32,950 nucleotides of DNA from assembly GCA_023257515.1 (NCBI GenBank), contig JALRCA010000017.1:1-32950 (forward strand), read 5' to 3'. Positions within the stretch are counted from its first letter, which is position 1. Every line of letters starts with the position of its first letter. Both the position numbers and the translations under genes were made by a program. This DNA is from Aeromicrobium sp. (lineage in GTDB: Bacteria; Actinomycetota; Actinomycetes; Propionibacteriales; Nocardioidaceae). Shown here in pieces: positions 24,154-31,857 of this stretch. The notes beneath the pieces are model-generated. The model saw only the letters and a list, made by a program, of their open reading frames with translations. It searched no databases and was not told the DNA's origin.

Positions 24154-25128
24154 GTGAGGCTCTCGCTGCTCGACAGGTCCCGCACCCGTGCCGGCCGCCC
24201 GGAGGGCGAGGCGCTCACCGGCACGATCGAGCGGGCCGTCCACGCCGAGCGGCTGGGGCTCGATCGCTTCTGGGTGGCGGAGCACCACGGCGTGCCCGGT
24301 ATCGCCAGTGGCTCTCCCCCGGTCCTGCTCGCCGCGGTCGGTGCCGCGACGTCGCGCATCCGGGTCGGCTCGGGCGGCGTCATGCTGCCGCACCACCAGC
24401 CCTTCGTGGTCGCCGAGCAGTTCCGCATGCTCGAGGCGCTCCACCCGGGCCGGGTCGACCTCGGGCTGGGCCGGTCGTCTGGGTTCACCGGACCCGTCCG
24501 CGAGGTCCTGCGCGAGGCGCCGGACGGGCCCGACCGGTTCGAGGCGGACGTCCGCGAGCTGCGCGATCACCTCGAGGGCACCGGTCCGGTCACCGTGCGG
24601 CCCGTCGGCGGCCCGGTGCCGATGTTCCTGCTCGCCACGGGCCGAGGCATCACGCTCGCCGCGCGGCTCGGACTGCCGGTCGTCGTCGGTGGCCCGGTGC
24701 TCGACCGTGACGAGCTGCCCGACCTGCTCGGTGCCTACCGACGCGAGTTCGTGCCCACCCCGGCCGTGCCGTCACCGCGCGTGGTCGTGTCGCTCGACGT
24801 GGTGGTGGCCGACGACGAGGCGACCGCACGCGAGCTGGCCCTGCCCGAGGCGTGGGCGATGGCGTCGGCCCGCCGCACCGGCGAGTTCCCGCCCCTGGAG
24901 TCGCCGGAGGCGATCCGGGCGCAGGAGTGGCCGGACCAGGTCAGGCGACGCGTGGAGGACTCGCTCGACCGCGCGACGCTGGGCACGCCCGACGTCGTCC
25001 GTCGGCGCCTGGAGCGGCTGGCCGAGGTCAGCGGAGCCGACGAGCTGCTCGCCTCGACCTCGACGTGGGACCGTGACGCGCTGTTCGCCGCCGACGCGGC
25101 GCTGCGGGACGTCGTGCAGCCCGCCTGA
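24154..25128 (+). CDS. LLM class flavin-dependent oxidoreductase
   Basis: A 324-residue luciferase-like monooxygenase family protein. Typical marks are RLSLLDRSRTR at the start, LGLDRFWVAEHHGVPGIASG, IRVGSGGVMLPHHQPFVVAEQF, and LHPGRVDLGLGRSSG, all characteristic of the MsnO8/LLM subgroup that uses reduced FMN. GTG 24154 is chosen as the usual family start; open frame upstream is anti-parallel to phoD and not coding. The substrate is unknown. The gene is convergent with a DUF1304 gene and ends before a palindromic repeat. Confidence 0.85.
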   Translation: MRLSLLDRSRTRAGRPEGEALTGTIERAVHAERLGLDRFWVAEHHGVPGIASGSPPVLLAAVGAATSRIRVGSGGVMLPHHQPFVVAEQFRMLEALHPGRVDLGLGRSSGFTGPVREVLREAPDGPDRFEADVRELRDHLEGTGPVTVRPVGGPVPMFLLATGRGITLAARLGLPVVVGGPVLDRDELPDLLGAYRREFVPTPAVPSPRVVVSLDVVVADDEATARELALPEAWAMASARRTGEFPPLESPEAIRAQEWPDQVRRRVEDSLDRATLGTPDVVRRRLERLAEVSGADELLASTSTWDRDALFAADAALRDVVQPA

Positions 25129-25142
25129 CGGCCAACCCGCCC

Positions 25143-25199
25143 GATTCGTCGACTTCGATCGCCTTACGGGGTCGTTTTCGCGATCGAAGTCGTCAGATC
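25143..25199. repeat. Palindromic repeat element, copy A
   Basis: The left arm GATTCGTCGACTTCGATCGC (25143-25162) and right arm CGATCGAAGTCGTCAGATC (25181-25199) pair perfectly over the inner 12 bp (GACTTCGATCGC/GCGATCGAAGTC) and partly beyond. It sits between two convergent genes, and the stop codon of the DUF1304 gene lies inside the right arm. The right arm is identical in copies B and C. Confidence 0.85.
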
Positions 25200-25576
25200 G
25201 CGCCGATGACGAGCAGGACCACCGCGACGAGCGGGAACGCACCCTGCTTGATCGCGGCGGACGCCTTGTCGGGCGACGACACGACCAGGACGATCGCGGC
25301 CGCCAGCATCGACCCGACCCCCGCGAGGACGAGCGCCAGGCCGACGTCCTCGTGCGCCGCCACGTGGACGACGACACCGACGACGACCTCGATCGCGTGG
25401 AACAGGTTGTAGAACCCCTGGTTGAGCGCCAGCGGCTTCGTGACCAGCGCCTCCTGCTCGGTCGTGCCGAACACGCGCCGCGTGCCGGGGCTCGTCCACG
25501 TGATCGACTCCAGCACGAAGATGTAGACGTGCAGCAGGGCCGCGAGCGCGGCGAGGACGAGTCCGGCGACGGTCAT
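25193..25576 (-). CDS. DUF1304 family membrane protein
   Basis: A 127-residue protein with about four hydrophobic segments (near 3-22, 55-75, 78-98 and 108-126). The N-terminal LHVYIFVLESITW and the following GTTEQEA and NQGFYNLF segments are the DUF1304 signature. The function is unknown. ATG 25576 is preceded at 7 nt by AAGAGT, a -10-like hexamer, and has no ribosome site, suggesting leaderless expression. Its stop codon overlaps palindromic repeat copy A. Confidence 0.85.
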   Translation of the reverse strand: MTVAGLVLAALAALLHVYIFVLESITWTSPGTRRVFGTTEQEALVTKPLALNQGFYNLFHAIEVVVGVVVHVAAHEDVGLALVLAGVGSMLAAAIVLVVSSPDKASAAIKQGAFPLVAVVLLVIGAI

Positions 25577-25598
25577 GACGCTTACTCTTGCACGACGC

Positions 25599-25654
25599 GA
25601 TTCGTCGACCTCGATCGCTTCTCGCGTCGTCTTGACGATCGAAGTCGTCAGATC
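25599..25654. repeat. Palindromic repeat element, copy B
   Basis: The left arm GATTCGTCGACCTCGATCGC (25599-25618) differs from copy A at one base; the right arm CGATCGAAGTCGTCAGATC (25636-25654) is identical. It lies 16 bp beyond the 3' CCA of tRNA-Pro (transcribed leftward) and upstream of the DUF1304 gene, so it could terminate the tRNA transcript. Confidence 0.85.
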
Positions 25655-25673
25655 GGCCCGAGGAGACGACTGG

Positions 25674-25747
25674 TCGGGATGACAGGATTTGAACCTGCGA
25701 CCCTCCGCTCCCAAAGCGGATGCGCTACCAAGCTGCGCTACATCCCG
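25674..25747 (-). tRNA. tRNA-Pro (anticodon TGG)
   Basis: Acceptor arms CGGGATG and CATCCCG pair perfectly (25741-25747 with 25675-25681), discriminator A at 25674, and the CCA end is encoded (25671-25673). The anticodon arm TCCGC-TTTGGGA-GCGGA gives TGG, reading proline codons. The T-arm GGTTCAAATCC is intact. A 22-bp perfect palindrome lies 2 bp upstream of its 5' end. Confidence 0.96.
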
Positions 25748-25749
25748 GT

Positions 25750-25783
25750 GCTGCCGGGCGCGCCCGGCAGCGGCGTCACTCTA
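25750..25783 (-). promoter_or_regulatory. tRNA-Pro promoter -10 and palindromic 5' leader
   Basis: On the minus strand TAGAGT (25778-25783) is a good -10; no convincing -35 was found. Seven bases on begins a 22-bp perfect palindrome (25750-25771; half-site GCTGCCGGGCG) that ends 2 bp before the mature tRNA. The pre-tRNA leader would thus be one GC-rich hairpin. Confidence 0.5.
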
Positions 25784-25909
25784 TCCGTTCGCGTCCCGCG
25801 TGAGACGGCCCACAAGACCTGTTCGTCCGGAATGCGTCCTCGTGGAGATGGTTGAGCATTGAAGTACCCGGCGCGTGCCGCGTCGGGCGACTCGACCACG
25901 AGGAGAGAG

Positions 25910-26986
25910 ATGACCACCGTCTTCGACCCGATCCGCGTCGGCGCCTGGGACCTGCCCCAGCGCTTCGTGATGGCCCCGCTGACCCGCAACCGCGCCGAGG
26001 CCGGTGGCGTGCCGGGTGAGCTCGCCGCCGAGTACTACGGCCAGCGCGCCGGCGCCGGGCTCATCGTCACCGAGGGCACGCAGCCCTCCGCGGTCGGCCA
26101 GGGCTACCTCGCCACGCCGGGCCTCCACTCCCCCGAGCAGGTCGAGGGCTGGCGCGGTGTCGCCGAGGCCGTGCACGCCGGCGGCGGGCGGATCGTCGCG
26201 CAGCTGATGCACGCCGGGCGCATCGCCCACCCCGACAACAAGGACGGGCTCGAGACCGTCGCTCCGAGCGCGATCACCGCCCCCGGGCTGATGGTGACCG
26301 TGGACGGCCAGAAGCCGCACGTCGAGCCCCGCGCCCTCGAGACGTCGGAGATCCCCGGCGTCGTCGAGGAGTTCGTCCAGGCTGCGCGCAACGCGGTCGA
26401 GGCCGGCCTCGACGGTGTGGAGGTCCACGGCGCGAACGGCTACCTGCTGCACCAGTTCCTCGCGCCGTCGAGCAACGAGCGCACGGACGAGTACGGCGGA
26501 ACTCCCGAGAACCGTGCCCGCCTGACGATCGAGGTCGTCCGGGCCGTGGCCGACGCGATCGGTGCCGACAAGGTGGGCCTGCGCATCTCGCCCGCCCACA
26601 ACATCCAGGGCGTCCTCGAGACCGATCCCGAGGAGACCGAGCGCGCCTACACGACCCTCGTCGAGGGCATCGCCGATCTCGGCATCGCGTACCTGAGCAT
26701 CCTCGGCGATCCCGCGAGCGACCTGTTCCAGACGCTGCGCAAGGGCTTCGGCGGCATCGTGATCGCCAACAGCGGCTTCGGCGAGGTCACCGACCTGGAC
26801 GAGGTGAAGCAGGTCGTCGACGGCGGCCAGGCCGACCTCGTCGCCGTCGGCCGCCCGTTCCTGGCGAACCCCGACCTCGTCGAGCGCTGGCGCACCGGTG
26901 CCGAGCTCAACGAGCCGAACTCCGACACCTTCTACGGTGGCGGCGCCGAGGGCTACACGGACTACCCCACCCTCGACGCGGCCTGA
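25910..26986 (+). CDS. Old yellow enzyme-type alkene reductase
   Basis: A 358-residue FMN-dependent reductase of the OYE/NemA family. The FMN-site segment VMAPLTRNRA is near 20-29, and the substrate-anchoring pair His173/Asn176 with Tyr178 occurs in VEVHGANGYLLHQFLAP, followed by NERTDEYGG. It reduces activated C=C bonds of enones, maleimides or nitro compounds. ATG 25910 has a strong AGGAG six bases upstream. A terminator follows. The physiological substrate is unknown. Confidence 0.93.
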   Translation: MTTVFDPIRVGAWDLPQRFVMAPLTRNRAEAGGVPGELAAEYYGQRAGAGLIVTEGTQPSAVGQGYLATPGLHSPEQVEGWRGVAEAVHAGGGRIVAQLMHAGRIAHPDNKDGLETVAPSAITAPGLMVTVDGQKPHVEPRALETSEIPGVVEEFVQAARNAVEAGLDGVEVHGANGYLLHQFLAPSSNERTDEYGGTPENRARLTIEVVRAVADAIGADKVGLRISPAHNIQGVLETDPEETERAYTTLVEGIADLGIAYLSILGDPASDLFQTLRKGFGGIVIANSGFGEVTDLDEVKQVVDGGQADLVAVGRPFLANPDLVERWRTGAELNEPNSDTFYGGGAEGYTDYPTLDAA

Positions 26987-26997
26987 CGCGTCGCGCC

Positions 26998-27036
26998 CGA
27001 AGGACCCCGGCCGGCTCGTCCTGCCGGGGTCCTTCG
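26998..27036 (+). terminator. Terminator hairpin after the alkene reductase
   Basis: CGAAGGACCCCGGC (26998-27011) and GCCGGGGTCCTTCG (27023-27036) pair perfectly over 14 bp with an 11-nt loop, starting 11 nt after the stop codon. A short TCGTC tract follows, not a T-run. Confidence 0.8.
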
Positions 27037-27055
27037 TCGGTGCGAGGATCGCGGC

Positions 27056-28006
27056 ATGGCTGACGTCGTCGTGGTCGGAGCCGGTCTGTCCGGCGTGGTC
27101 TGTGCGCGCGAGCTGGTCGCGGCGGGCCACCGCGTCACCGTGCGCGACCGCGGGCGTCGACCGGGCGGCCGGATGGCGCTGCGGCGTCACGGCGACCGGG
27201 TCGTCGACATCGGGGCGAGCTACTTCACGACCCGCTCCGACGAGTTCTCCGCCGTGGTCGAGGACTGGCGCGACCGCGGCCTGGCCCGCCCGTGGACCGA
27301 CACGTTCTCGGTGTGGTCCCCGGACGGCACGGAGCCCAAGCCCGGGCCCCTGCGCTGGGCCGCTCCTGACGGGCTGCGCTCCCTCGTGCAGGACCTCGCG
27401 AACGACCTGGACGTCCGCGGCGCCGACCCGGTGACGCACGTCAGGACCGAGGGCGGCATCCAGGTCGACGGCACCGCGTGCGACGCCGTCGTGCTCGCCA
27501 TGCCCGACCCGCAGGCCCGCCGCCTGATCGGTCCCGACTCGCCGGCCCACGCGGTACTGGACGACCCGTACGAGCCCGCGCTGGCCCTGACCGTGGGCTG
27601 GGACCGGCGGACCTGGCCCGACGACGACGGCTGGTTCGTCGACGGGCACCCCGACCTGGCGTGGGTGGCCGACGACGGGCGCCGCCGCGGCGACGGCGCA
27701 CCGGTGCTCGTCGCCCACTCCACGGCCGACCGGGCCCGACGACACCTCGACGATCCCGACGCGGCCGCCGGGCCGCTGCTCGCGGCGCTGCGCGAGGTCG
27801 TGCCCGTGCCCGACGGCGAGCCGACGCTGGTCCACGTCCAGCGGTGGACGTTCGCGCGCCCGGCCCACGGGCACGACGCCCCGTTCCACCTCGACGACTC
27901 CCTCGTGGGCGCCTGCGGCGACGCATGGGGCACGTCGTCGTCGGTGGAGACCGCCTTCCTGTCCGGTCGGGCGCTCGGCCAGGCGCTCGCCGACCGACTC
28001 GGCTGA
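27056..28006 (+). CDS. FAD-dependent oxidoreductase, renalase/amine-oxidase-like
   Basis: A 316-residue flavoprotein. The dinucleotide motif VVVGAGLSGVVCARELVAAGH (GxGxxG at 8-13) is followed by RRPGGRM and DIGASYFTTRS, typical of renalase-like NAD(P)/FAD proteins. The C-terminal GACGDAW segment contacts FAD. The true substrate is unknown; bacterial renalases oxidise off-pathway dihydro-NAD(P) isomers. GAGGAT at 27044-27049 sits six bases before ATG 27056 and could be either a -10 for a leaderless transcript or a poor ribosome site. Confidence 0.85.
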   Translation: MADVVVVGAGLSGVVCARELVAAGHRVTVRDRGRRPGGRMALRRHGDRVVDIGASYFTTRSDEFSAVVEDWRDRGLARPWTDTFSVWSPDGTEPKPGPLRWAAPDGLRSLVQDLANDLDVRGADPVTHVRTEGGIQVDGTACDAVVLAMPDPQARRLIGPDSPAHAVLDDPYEPALALTVGWDRRTWPDDDGWFVDGHPDLAWVADDGRRRGDGAPVLVAHSTADRARRHLDDPDAAAGPLLAALREVVPVPDGEPTLVHVQRWTFARPAHGHDAPFHLDDSLVGACGDAWGTSSSVETAFLSGRALGQALADRLG

Positions 28007-28024
28007 CGCCCCTACCCTGGGCCC

Positions 28025-28555
28025 GTGATCGACGCGCTCGTGAGCCTCTTGGCCGACCGGCAGCCTGCCTGCGGGACGACCAAGGTCATGGCGATCGACG
28101 GACCGAGCGGGGCGGGCAAGACCGATCTCTCGCGCGCCGTCGCCGACGCGACGGGAGCGGCCGTGCTCGGCGTCGACCGATTCGTGCCCGGGTGGCACGG
28201 CCTGGGCGAGGTGCCGAGGATCCTGGCCGACCTGCTCGGTCAGGTGTGCGTGGGCGGTCCGGCGTCGGCACGGCTCTGGGACTGGGAGGCCGACCGTCCC
28301 GGGGCCGTCGAGTCGATGCCGCCCGTGCCGCTGCTCGTGCTCGACGGGTGCGGCAGCGGGTCGCGGCTCGTCCGCCCCTTTCTGAGCCTGCTCGTCTGGG
28401 TCGACGCCCCCGCTCCCCTGCGGCACGAGCGGGCCATCGCCCGCGACGGCGACGCGTACGCGCCCTGGTGGGACGTGTGGGCCGCGCAGGAGCGCGAGCT
28501 GTTCACCGCCGAGGGGACGCAGGCGGCGGCGGACGTGAGGCTGACGTCGGCCTGA
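28025..28555 (+). CDS. P-loop kinase-like protein (uridine kinase/AAA-type)
   Basis: A 176-residue protein with Walker A GPSGAGKT (26-33) and a later hydrophobic strand LLVLDGCG resembling a Walker B. The pattern VMAIDGPSGAGKTDLSRAVA is like uridine/cytidylate kinase-type NTPases often annotated as ATP-binding proteins. The substrate is not identifiable. GTG 28025 is six bases after TACCCT, so leaderless expression is likely; it is 18 bp after the FAD oxidoreductase stop, so co-transcription is also possible. Confidence 0.75.
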   Translation: MIDALVSLLADRQPACGTTKVMAIDGPSGAGKTDLSRAVADATGAAVLGVDRFVPGWHGLGEVPRILADLLGQVCVGGPASARLWDWEADRPGAVESMPPVPLLVLDGCGSGSRLVRPFLSLLVWVDAPAPLRHERAIARDGDAYAPWWDVWAAQERELFTAEGTQAAADVRLTSA

Positions 28556-28585
28556 GGGGTCGTCCGGTCGCGGACGCGACTGTGG

Positions 28586-28612
28586 CATCATGGACCGGCC
28601 ACCCCAGGTGGC
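28586..28612 (+). promoter_or_regulatory. tRNA-Gly promoter -10 and 5' leader hairpin
   Basis: CATCAT (28586-28591) is a possible -10. Seven bases on, at 28598, a hairpin GCCACC-CCA-GGTGGC begins and ends (28612) 3 bp before the mature tRNA. The arrangement mirrors that of tRNA-Pro. Confidence 0.4.
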
Positions 28613-28615
28613 GCC

Positions 28616-28689
28616 GCGGACGTAACTCAATTGGCTAGAGTCCCTGCCTTCCAAGCAGGATGTTGCGAGTTCGAATCTCGTCGTCCGCT
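28616..28689 (+). tRNA. tRNA-Gly (anticodon TCC)
   Basis: Acceptor arms GCGGACG (28616-28622) and CGTCCGC (28682-28688) pair perfectly, discriminator T at 28689, and CCA is encoded at 28690-28692. The anticodon arm CCTGC-CTTCCAA-GCAGG gives TCC. The T-arm GAGTTCGAATCTC is intact. Confidence 0.97.
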
Positions 28690-28705
28690 CCACGCCCCAC
28701 CTTGC

Positions 28706-28761
28706 GATCTGGCGAGTTCGATCGCTTCCCAGACGATCTTGGCGATCGAAGTCGTCAGATC
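28706..28761. repeat. Palindromic repeat element, copy C
   Basis: The left arm GATCTGGCGAGTTCGATCGC (28706-28725) matches the reverse complement of the right arm (28742-28761) at 18 of 20 bases. The right arm CGATCGAAGTCGTCAGATC (28743-28761) is identical to copies A and B. It lies 13 bp past the CCA of tRNA-Gly and 33 bp beyond the end of the leftward phosphatase gene. Confidence 0.85.
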
Positions 28762-28794
28762 CTCAGGCGGCGCCCTGCAGCAGCGTCCGTCGGC

Positions 28795-29907
28795 TCAGCC
28801 GATGCGATCGATCACCAGCACGGCGCGGTCGTCGTCGGTCGTCTTGACGTGCTCGAGGATGCGGCGCGCGGCACCGTCGAAGCCGGGGGCGACCGAGCGG
28901 GCGGCGGCGAGGCGCAGCCAGTCGACGCCCTCGCCGACCCCGCGACGACGGGTCTCCACGACGCCGTCGGTGTAGAAGAGGAGCGCGTCACCTGGCTCGA
29001 GGACGCCGCTCGTGGTGTTGAACTCGGGGCGCTCCAGGATGCCGAGGGCGATGCCGCGGGCCTGGTCTGCGCGCCACTCCTGCTCCTTCGCCGACCAGAT
29101 CAGCACCGGTGGGTGGCCGGCGCTGATGAGCGAGTAGGAGCCGGTGTCGAGGTCGATGATGACGTGGACCGCCGTCGCGAAGCCCTCGTCCCAGTTCTGT
29201 CGCAGCAGGTAGTGGTTCGCCGCCGCGAACAGGCCCTGCGGCGGCAGCGATCCGATGAGTCCGCCGAGCGCACCGGCCAGCTGCAGGGACTGCGTGCCGG
29301 CGGCGACGCCCTTGCCGCACACGTCGACGAGCACCATCTCCAGGTGACGGCCGTCCTCGCTCAGGTCGGCGACCAGGAAGTCACCGGCGAACTTCGCGCC
29401 CCCGGCCGACGACATCGCCGACTGCGAGCGCCACTGCTCCGGCAGCAGCGGCACGTAGCCCTGACGCTGCAGCCGGTTGTTCAGGTCGACCAGCATCGCC
29501 TCGCCGATGGCACCGGGCAGGCCCGAGCGCCGCTGCCGGGCCTCGAACAGCATGATCGCGACCACGACGGCCATCGTCACCAGGGTGCTGACGCGCCCGG
29601 GGGTGGTGCCGTTGAGGATGTTCTCCTTCGTGACCGTGATCGCGAGGAACACCGTGGTGACCCCGACCAGCGTCAGCAGCGGCCGGTAGCGCAGCGTCAT
29701 GCTGCCGAGCAGCAGGGGGACGACGAACGTGGCCGCCGGGAAGATCATGTACTCGATGAGCGAGCCGACGAAGATGATCACGGTCAGCGCGACGAGCACC
29801 GCCAGGACGGCGCGCTGCCCCTCGCCCGTCCCGGTGCGCCAACCGACGATGCGGTCGTCGAGGTACCGCGCAAGGCTCGGCAGCAGGCGACGCAGTCCCT
29901 TCCTCAC
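28795..29907 (-). CDS. Membrane PP2C-family (SpoIIE-type) protein phosphatase
   Basis: A 370-residue protein. The N-terminal third has about four hydrophobic segments (32-50, 55-70, 77-93 and 105-121), then a PP2C_SIG domain (about 150-368) with AKFAGDFLVADL (Asp176), VDVCGKGVAAGTQ (Asp195), SAGHPPVLIW and ALLFYTDGVVETR, which hold the metal-binding Asp residues. Such proteins dephosphorylate anti-sigma-factor antagonists or related switches. There is no PAS, GAF or response domain, so the membrane part probably senses. GTG 29907 overlaps the glycosylase stop, and TAGGGT six bases before it suggests an additional leaderless promoter inside that gene. Confidence 0.88.
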   Translation of the reverse strand: MRKGLRRLLPSLARYLDDRIVGWRTGTGEGQRAVLAVLVALTVIIFVGSLIEYMIFPAATFVVPLLLGSMTLRYRPLLTLVGVTTVFLAITVTKENILNGTTPGRVSTLVTMAVVVAIMLFEARQRRSGLPGAIGEAMLVDLNNRLQRQGYVPLLPEQWRSQSAMSSAGGAKFAGDFLVADLSEDGRHLEMVLVDVCGKGVAAGTQSLQLAGALGGLIGSLPPQGLFAAANHYLLRQNWDEGFATAVHVIIDLDTGSYSLISAGHPPVLIWSAKEQEWRADQARGIALGILERPEFNTTSGVLEPGDALLFYTDGVVETRRRGVGEGVDWLRLAAARSVAPGFDGAARRILEHVKTTDDDRAVLVIDRIG

Positions 29908-30734
29908 CCCCTGACCCTACCGGCGGACTGGCACTCGGGGCACCAGAACAGGTTCCTCGCTGCCACGACCCTGGTCAGCACGGTCGTCCCGCACACCAGG
30001 CACGGCTGCCCGGCGCGACGGTAGACGTAGACCTCGCCCCCGTGGTCGTCGGCCCGCGGGTCGCGGCCCATCGCCTCGGGCGTGTGCTCCGGACGGACCG
30101 TGTCGATCCGCCCGCTCCGTACGCCGTCGCGCATGAGCACGACCAGGTCGTCCCACATCGCACGCCACCGATCCGCCCCCAGCTGACGACCCGGGGTGGC
30201 GGGATCGACGCCGTGCCGGAACAGCACCTCGGCCCGGTAGACGTTGCCGACGCCACCGATGACGGACTGGTCCATGAGCAGCACGTCGATCGAGCGGCGC
30301 GAGCCGAGCACCACCGCCTCGGCGTCGAGGGCAGTCGCGGTGGGGTCGAGCGGATCGGGTCCGATCCGTGAGAGCAGTGCGTCGACCTCGAGCGGCGTCA
30401 GCAGCTCGCACGCCGTCGGTCCGCGCAGATCGAGGCTCGTGGATCCGTCGGCTGCCGCGAGCCTCCATCGAACCTGCCCCACGACCGGCGGCACGCCCTC
30501 GTGGACGTCCCAGCGGCCGAACAGCCCCAGGTGCACGTGGACCTGCTCGGCGAGACCCTCGAACGCCACGAGCACGTGCTTGCCGCGTGCCGTCGCGCCC
30601 GTGAGGGTCCGTTCGTCGAGGATGCGGGCCGCGTCGGCGAAACGCCCCTGCGGGCTCGACGAGAGAGTCCGTCGACCGGCGAGGGCCGTCTCGATCTGGC
30701 CGGCGAGACGGTGGAGTGTGTGCCCCTCAGGCAA
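29904..30734 (-). CDS. Fpg/Nei-family DNA glycosylase/AP lyase (Nei2-like)
   Basis: A 276-residue base-excision-repair enzyme. It begins MPEGHTLHR, giving the catalytic Pro2 and Glu3 of the family, with Lys53 in ARGKHVLVAF, and ends with a zinc finger of Cys245, Cys248, Cys265 and Cys268. MPEGHT is the pattern of Nei-like (oxidised pyrimidine) rather than MutM (MPELPE) enzymes. It overlaps rpiB by 8 nt and the downstream phosphatase by 4 nt, so all three are co-translated. Confidence 0.92.
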   Translation of the reverse strand: MPEGHTLHRLAGQIETALAGRRTLSSSPQGRFADAARILDERTLTGATARGKHVLVAFEGLAEQVHVHLGLFGRWDVHEGVPPVVGQVRWRLAAADGSTSLDLRGPTACELLTPLEVDALLSRIGPDPLDPTATALDAEAVVLGSRRSIDVLLMDQSVIGGVGNVYRAEVLFRHGVDPATPGRQLGADRWRAMWDDLVVLMRDGVRSGRIDTVRPEHTPEAMGRDPRADDHGGEVYVYRRAGQPCLVCGTTVLTRVVAARNLFWCPECQSAGRVRG

Positions 30735-31185
30735 GCTCGCCGGTCTCCTCGTAGCGCGCGAGCAGGTCGATGCGGCGCTGGTGGCGCTCCGCCTCGCTCC
30801 ACGGGGTCGTCAGGAAGGCCTGCACGATCTGCTCGGCCTCCTCCGTCGAGTGCATGCGCGCGCCGATCGAGACGATCTGGGCGTTGTTGTGCTGACGCGC
30901 GAGCGAGGCGGTCTCGGTGCTCCAGGCCAGGGCGGCGCGGGCGCCGCGCACCTTGTTCGCGGCGATCTGCTCCCCGTTGCCGGAGCCGCCGATCACGATG
31001 CCGAGCGAGCCGGGCTCGTCGACCGTCGCCTGGGCCGCCTCGATGCAGAACGGCGGGTAGTCGTCCTCGGCGTCGTAGGCGTGGGCGCCGTGGTCGACGG
31101 GCTCGTGGCCCTGGGCCGTGAGCCAGCCGATCAGGTGGGTCTTGAGCTCGTAGCCGGCGTGGTCCGCCGCGATGTGCACGCGCAT
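30727..31185 (-). CDS. rpiB: Ribose-5-phosphate isomerase B
   Basis: A 152-residue RpiB that interconverts ribose-5-phosphate and ribulose-5-phosphate. The N-terminal HIAADHAGYELK and the GGSGNGEQIAANK motif (66-78) are clear. The base is probably Glu72 in SGNGE, as in mycobacterial RpiB, in place of the Cys of E. coli RpiB. GAGGAT lies six bases before ATG 31185, a further leaderless-like start. It heads a three-gene overlap run with the glycosylase and phosphatase. Confidence 0.93.
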   Translation of the reverse strand: MRVHIAADHAGYELKTHLIGWLTAQGHEPVDHGAHAYDAEDDYPPFCIEAAQATVDEPGSLGIVIGGSGNGEQIAANKVRGARAALAWSTETASLARQHNNAQIVSIGARMHSTEEAEQIVQAFLTTPWSEAERHQRRIDLLARYEETGELA

Positions 31186-31242
31186 GCCCGAATCCTCTCA
31201 GGCCCTCGCGCGCCGCGACGTGCGGACCCTGAGCACCCTCGG

Positions 31243-31857
31243 TCAGCTGAAGTCGAGGTCCCCCGTGCGGGTGCGCTTGAGCTCGAAGAAGTCGGGGAAC
31301 GAGGCGAGGGCGCGGGCACCGTCGAACACCGTGCCGGCCGTCTCGCCGCGCGGGATGCTCTGCAGCACCGGGCCGAAGAACGCGACGCCCGCGACCTCGA
31401 TGACCGGGGTGCCGACGTCCTCGCCGACCTTCTCGATGCCGACCTGGTGCGACGCTCGGACGGCGTCGTCGAGCGACGTGTCGTCGGCGGCCGCCGCCAG
31501 CTCCGTCGGGAGCCCGATCTCCTCGAGGACCTCGGCGTACAGCTCGGGCTCGAACTCGCGCTTCTCGTTGTGGCGCTTGGTGCCGATCGCGGTGTAGTAC
31601 TCGCGCAGCTTGGCCGAGCCGTGGTCCTGCTCGATCTTGATCGCGAGGCGCACCGGGCCCCAGCCGCGGGCGATCATGTCCTTGTAGTCCTGCGGCACGT
31701 CCTTGCCCTCGTTGAGAGCCGACAGGCTCATGACGTGGAAGGTCGTCTCGACGTCGCGCACCTGCTCGACCTCGAGCATCCAGCGGGACGTGATCCAGGC
31801 GAAGGGGCACAGCGGGTCGAACCAGAAGTCGACGCGCTCGGCGGTGGAAGAGCTCAT
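31243..31857 (-). CDS. DsbA-family thioredoxin-fold protein (Rv2466c nitroreductase-like)
   Basis: A 204-residue cytosolic DsbA-fold protein with the opening [17 protein letters not shown] typical of the mycothiol-dependent nitroreductase family of actinobacteria. The active-site position reads CPFA (Cys17, Ala20), so only the nucleophilic Cys is present and a mono-thiol mechanism with mycothiol would be needed. The [17 protein letters not shown] segment holds the cis-Pro loop. It overlaps the GCS2-type ligase gene by an ATGA, which points to a shared thiol-related role; that is inference. Confidence 0.85.
   Translation of the reverse strand: MSSSTAERVDFWFDPLCPFAWITSRWMLEVEQVRDVETTFHVMSLSALNEGKDVPQDYKDMIARGWGPVRLAIKIEQDHGSAKLREYYTAIGTKRHNEKREFEPELYAEVLEEIGLPTELAAAADDTSLDDAVRASHQVGIEKVGEDVGTPVIEVAGVAFFGPVLQSIPRGETAGTVFDGARALASFPDFFELKRTRTGDLDFS

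Noticed and set aside
22321-25128. A very long plus-strand frame running through the phoD region into the flavin oxidoreductase
   Set aside because: Only the part from 24154 shows a protein family. The rest is Arg/Val-rich and antiparallel to phoD, whose Tat signal and PhoD motifs are clear.
25781-28693. A 970-codon minus-strand frame opposite the alkene reductase, FAD oxidoreductase and kinase genes
   Set aside because: Low-complexity Arg/Gly/Val composition without motifs, while the plus strand encodes three recognisable proteins. Typical of open antisense frames at high G+C.
25143-28761. The three related palindromes as a CRISPR array
   Set aside because: Copies are dispersed by hundreds to thousands of bases, are palindromic throughout and have no regular spacers or cas genes.
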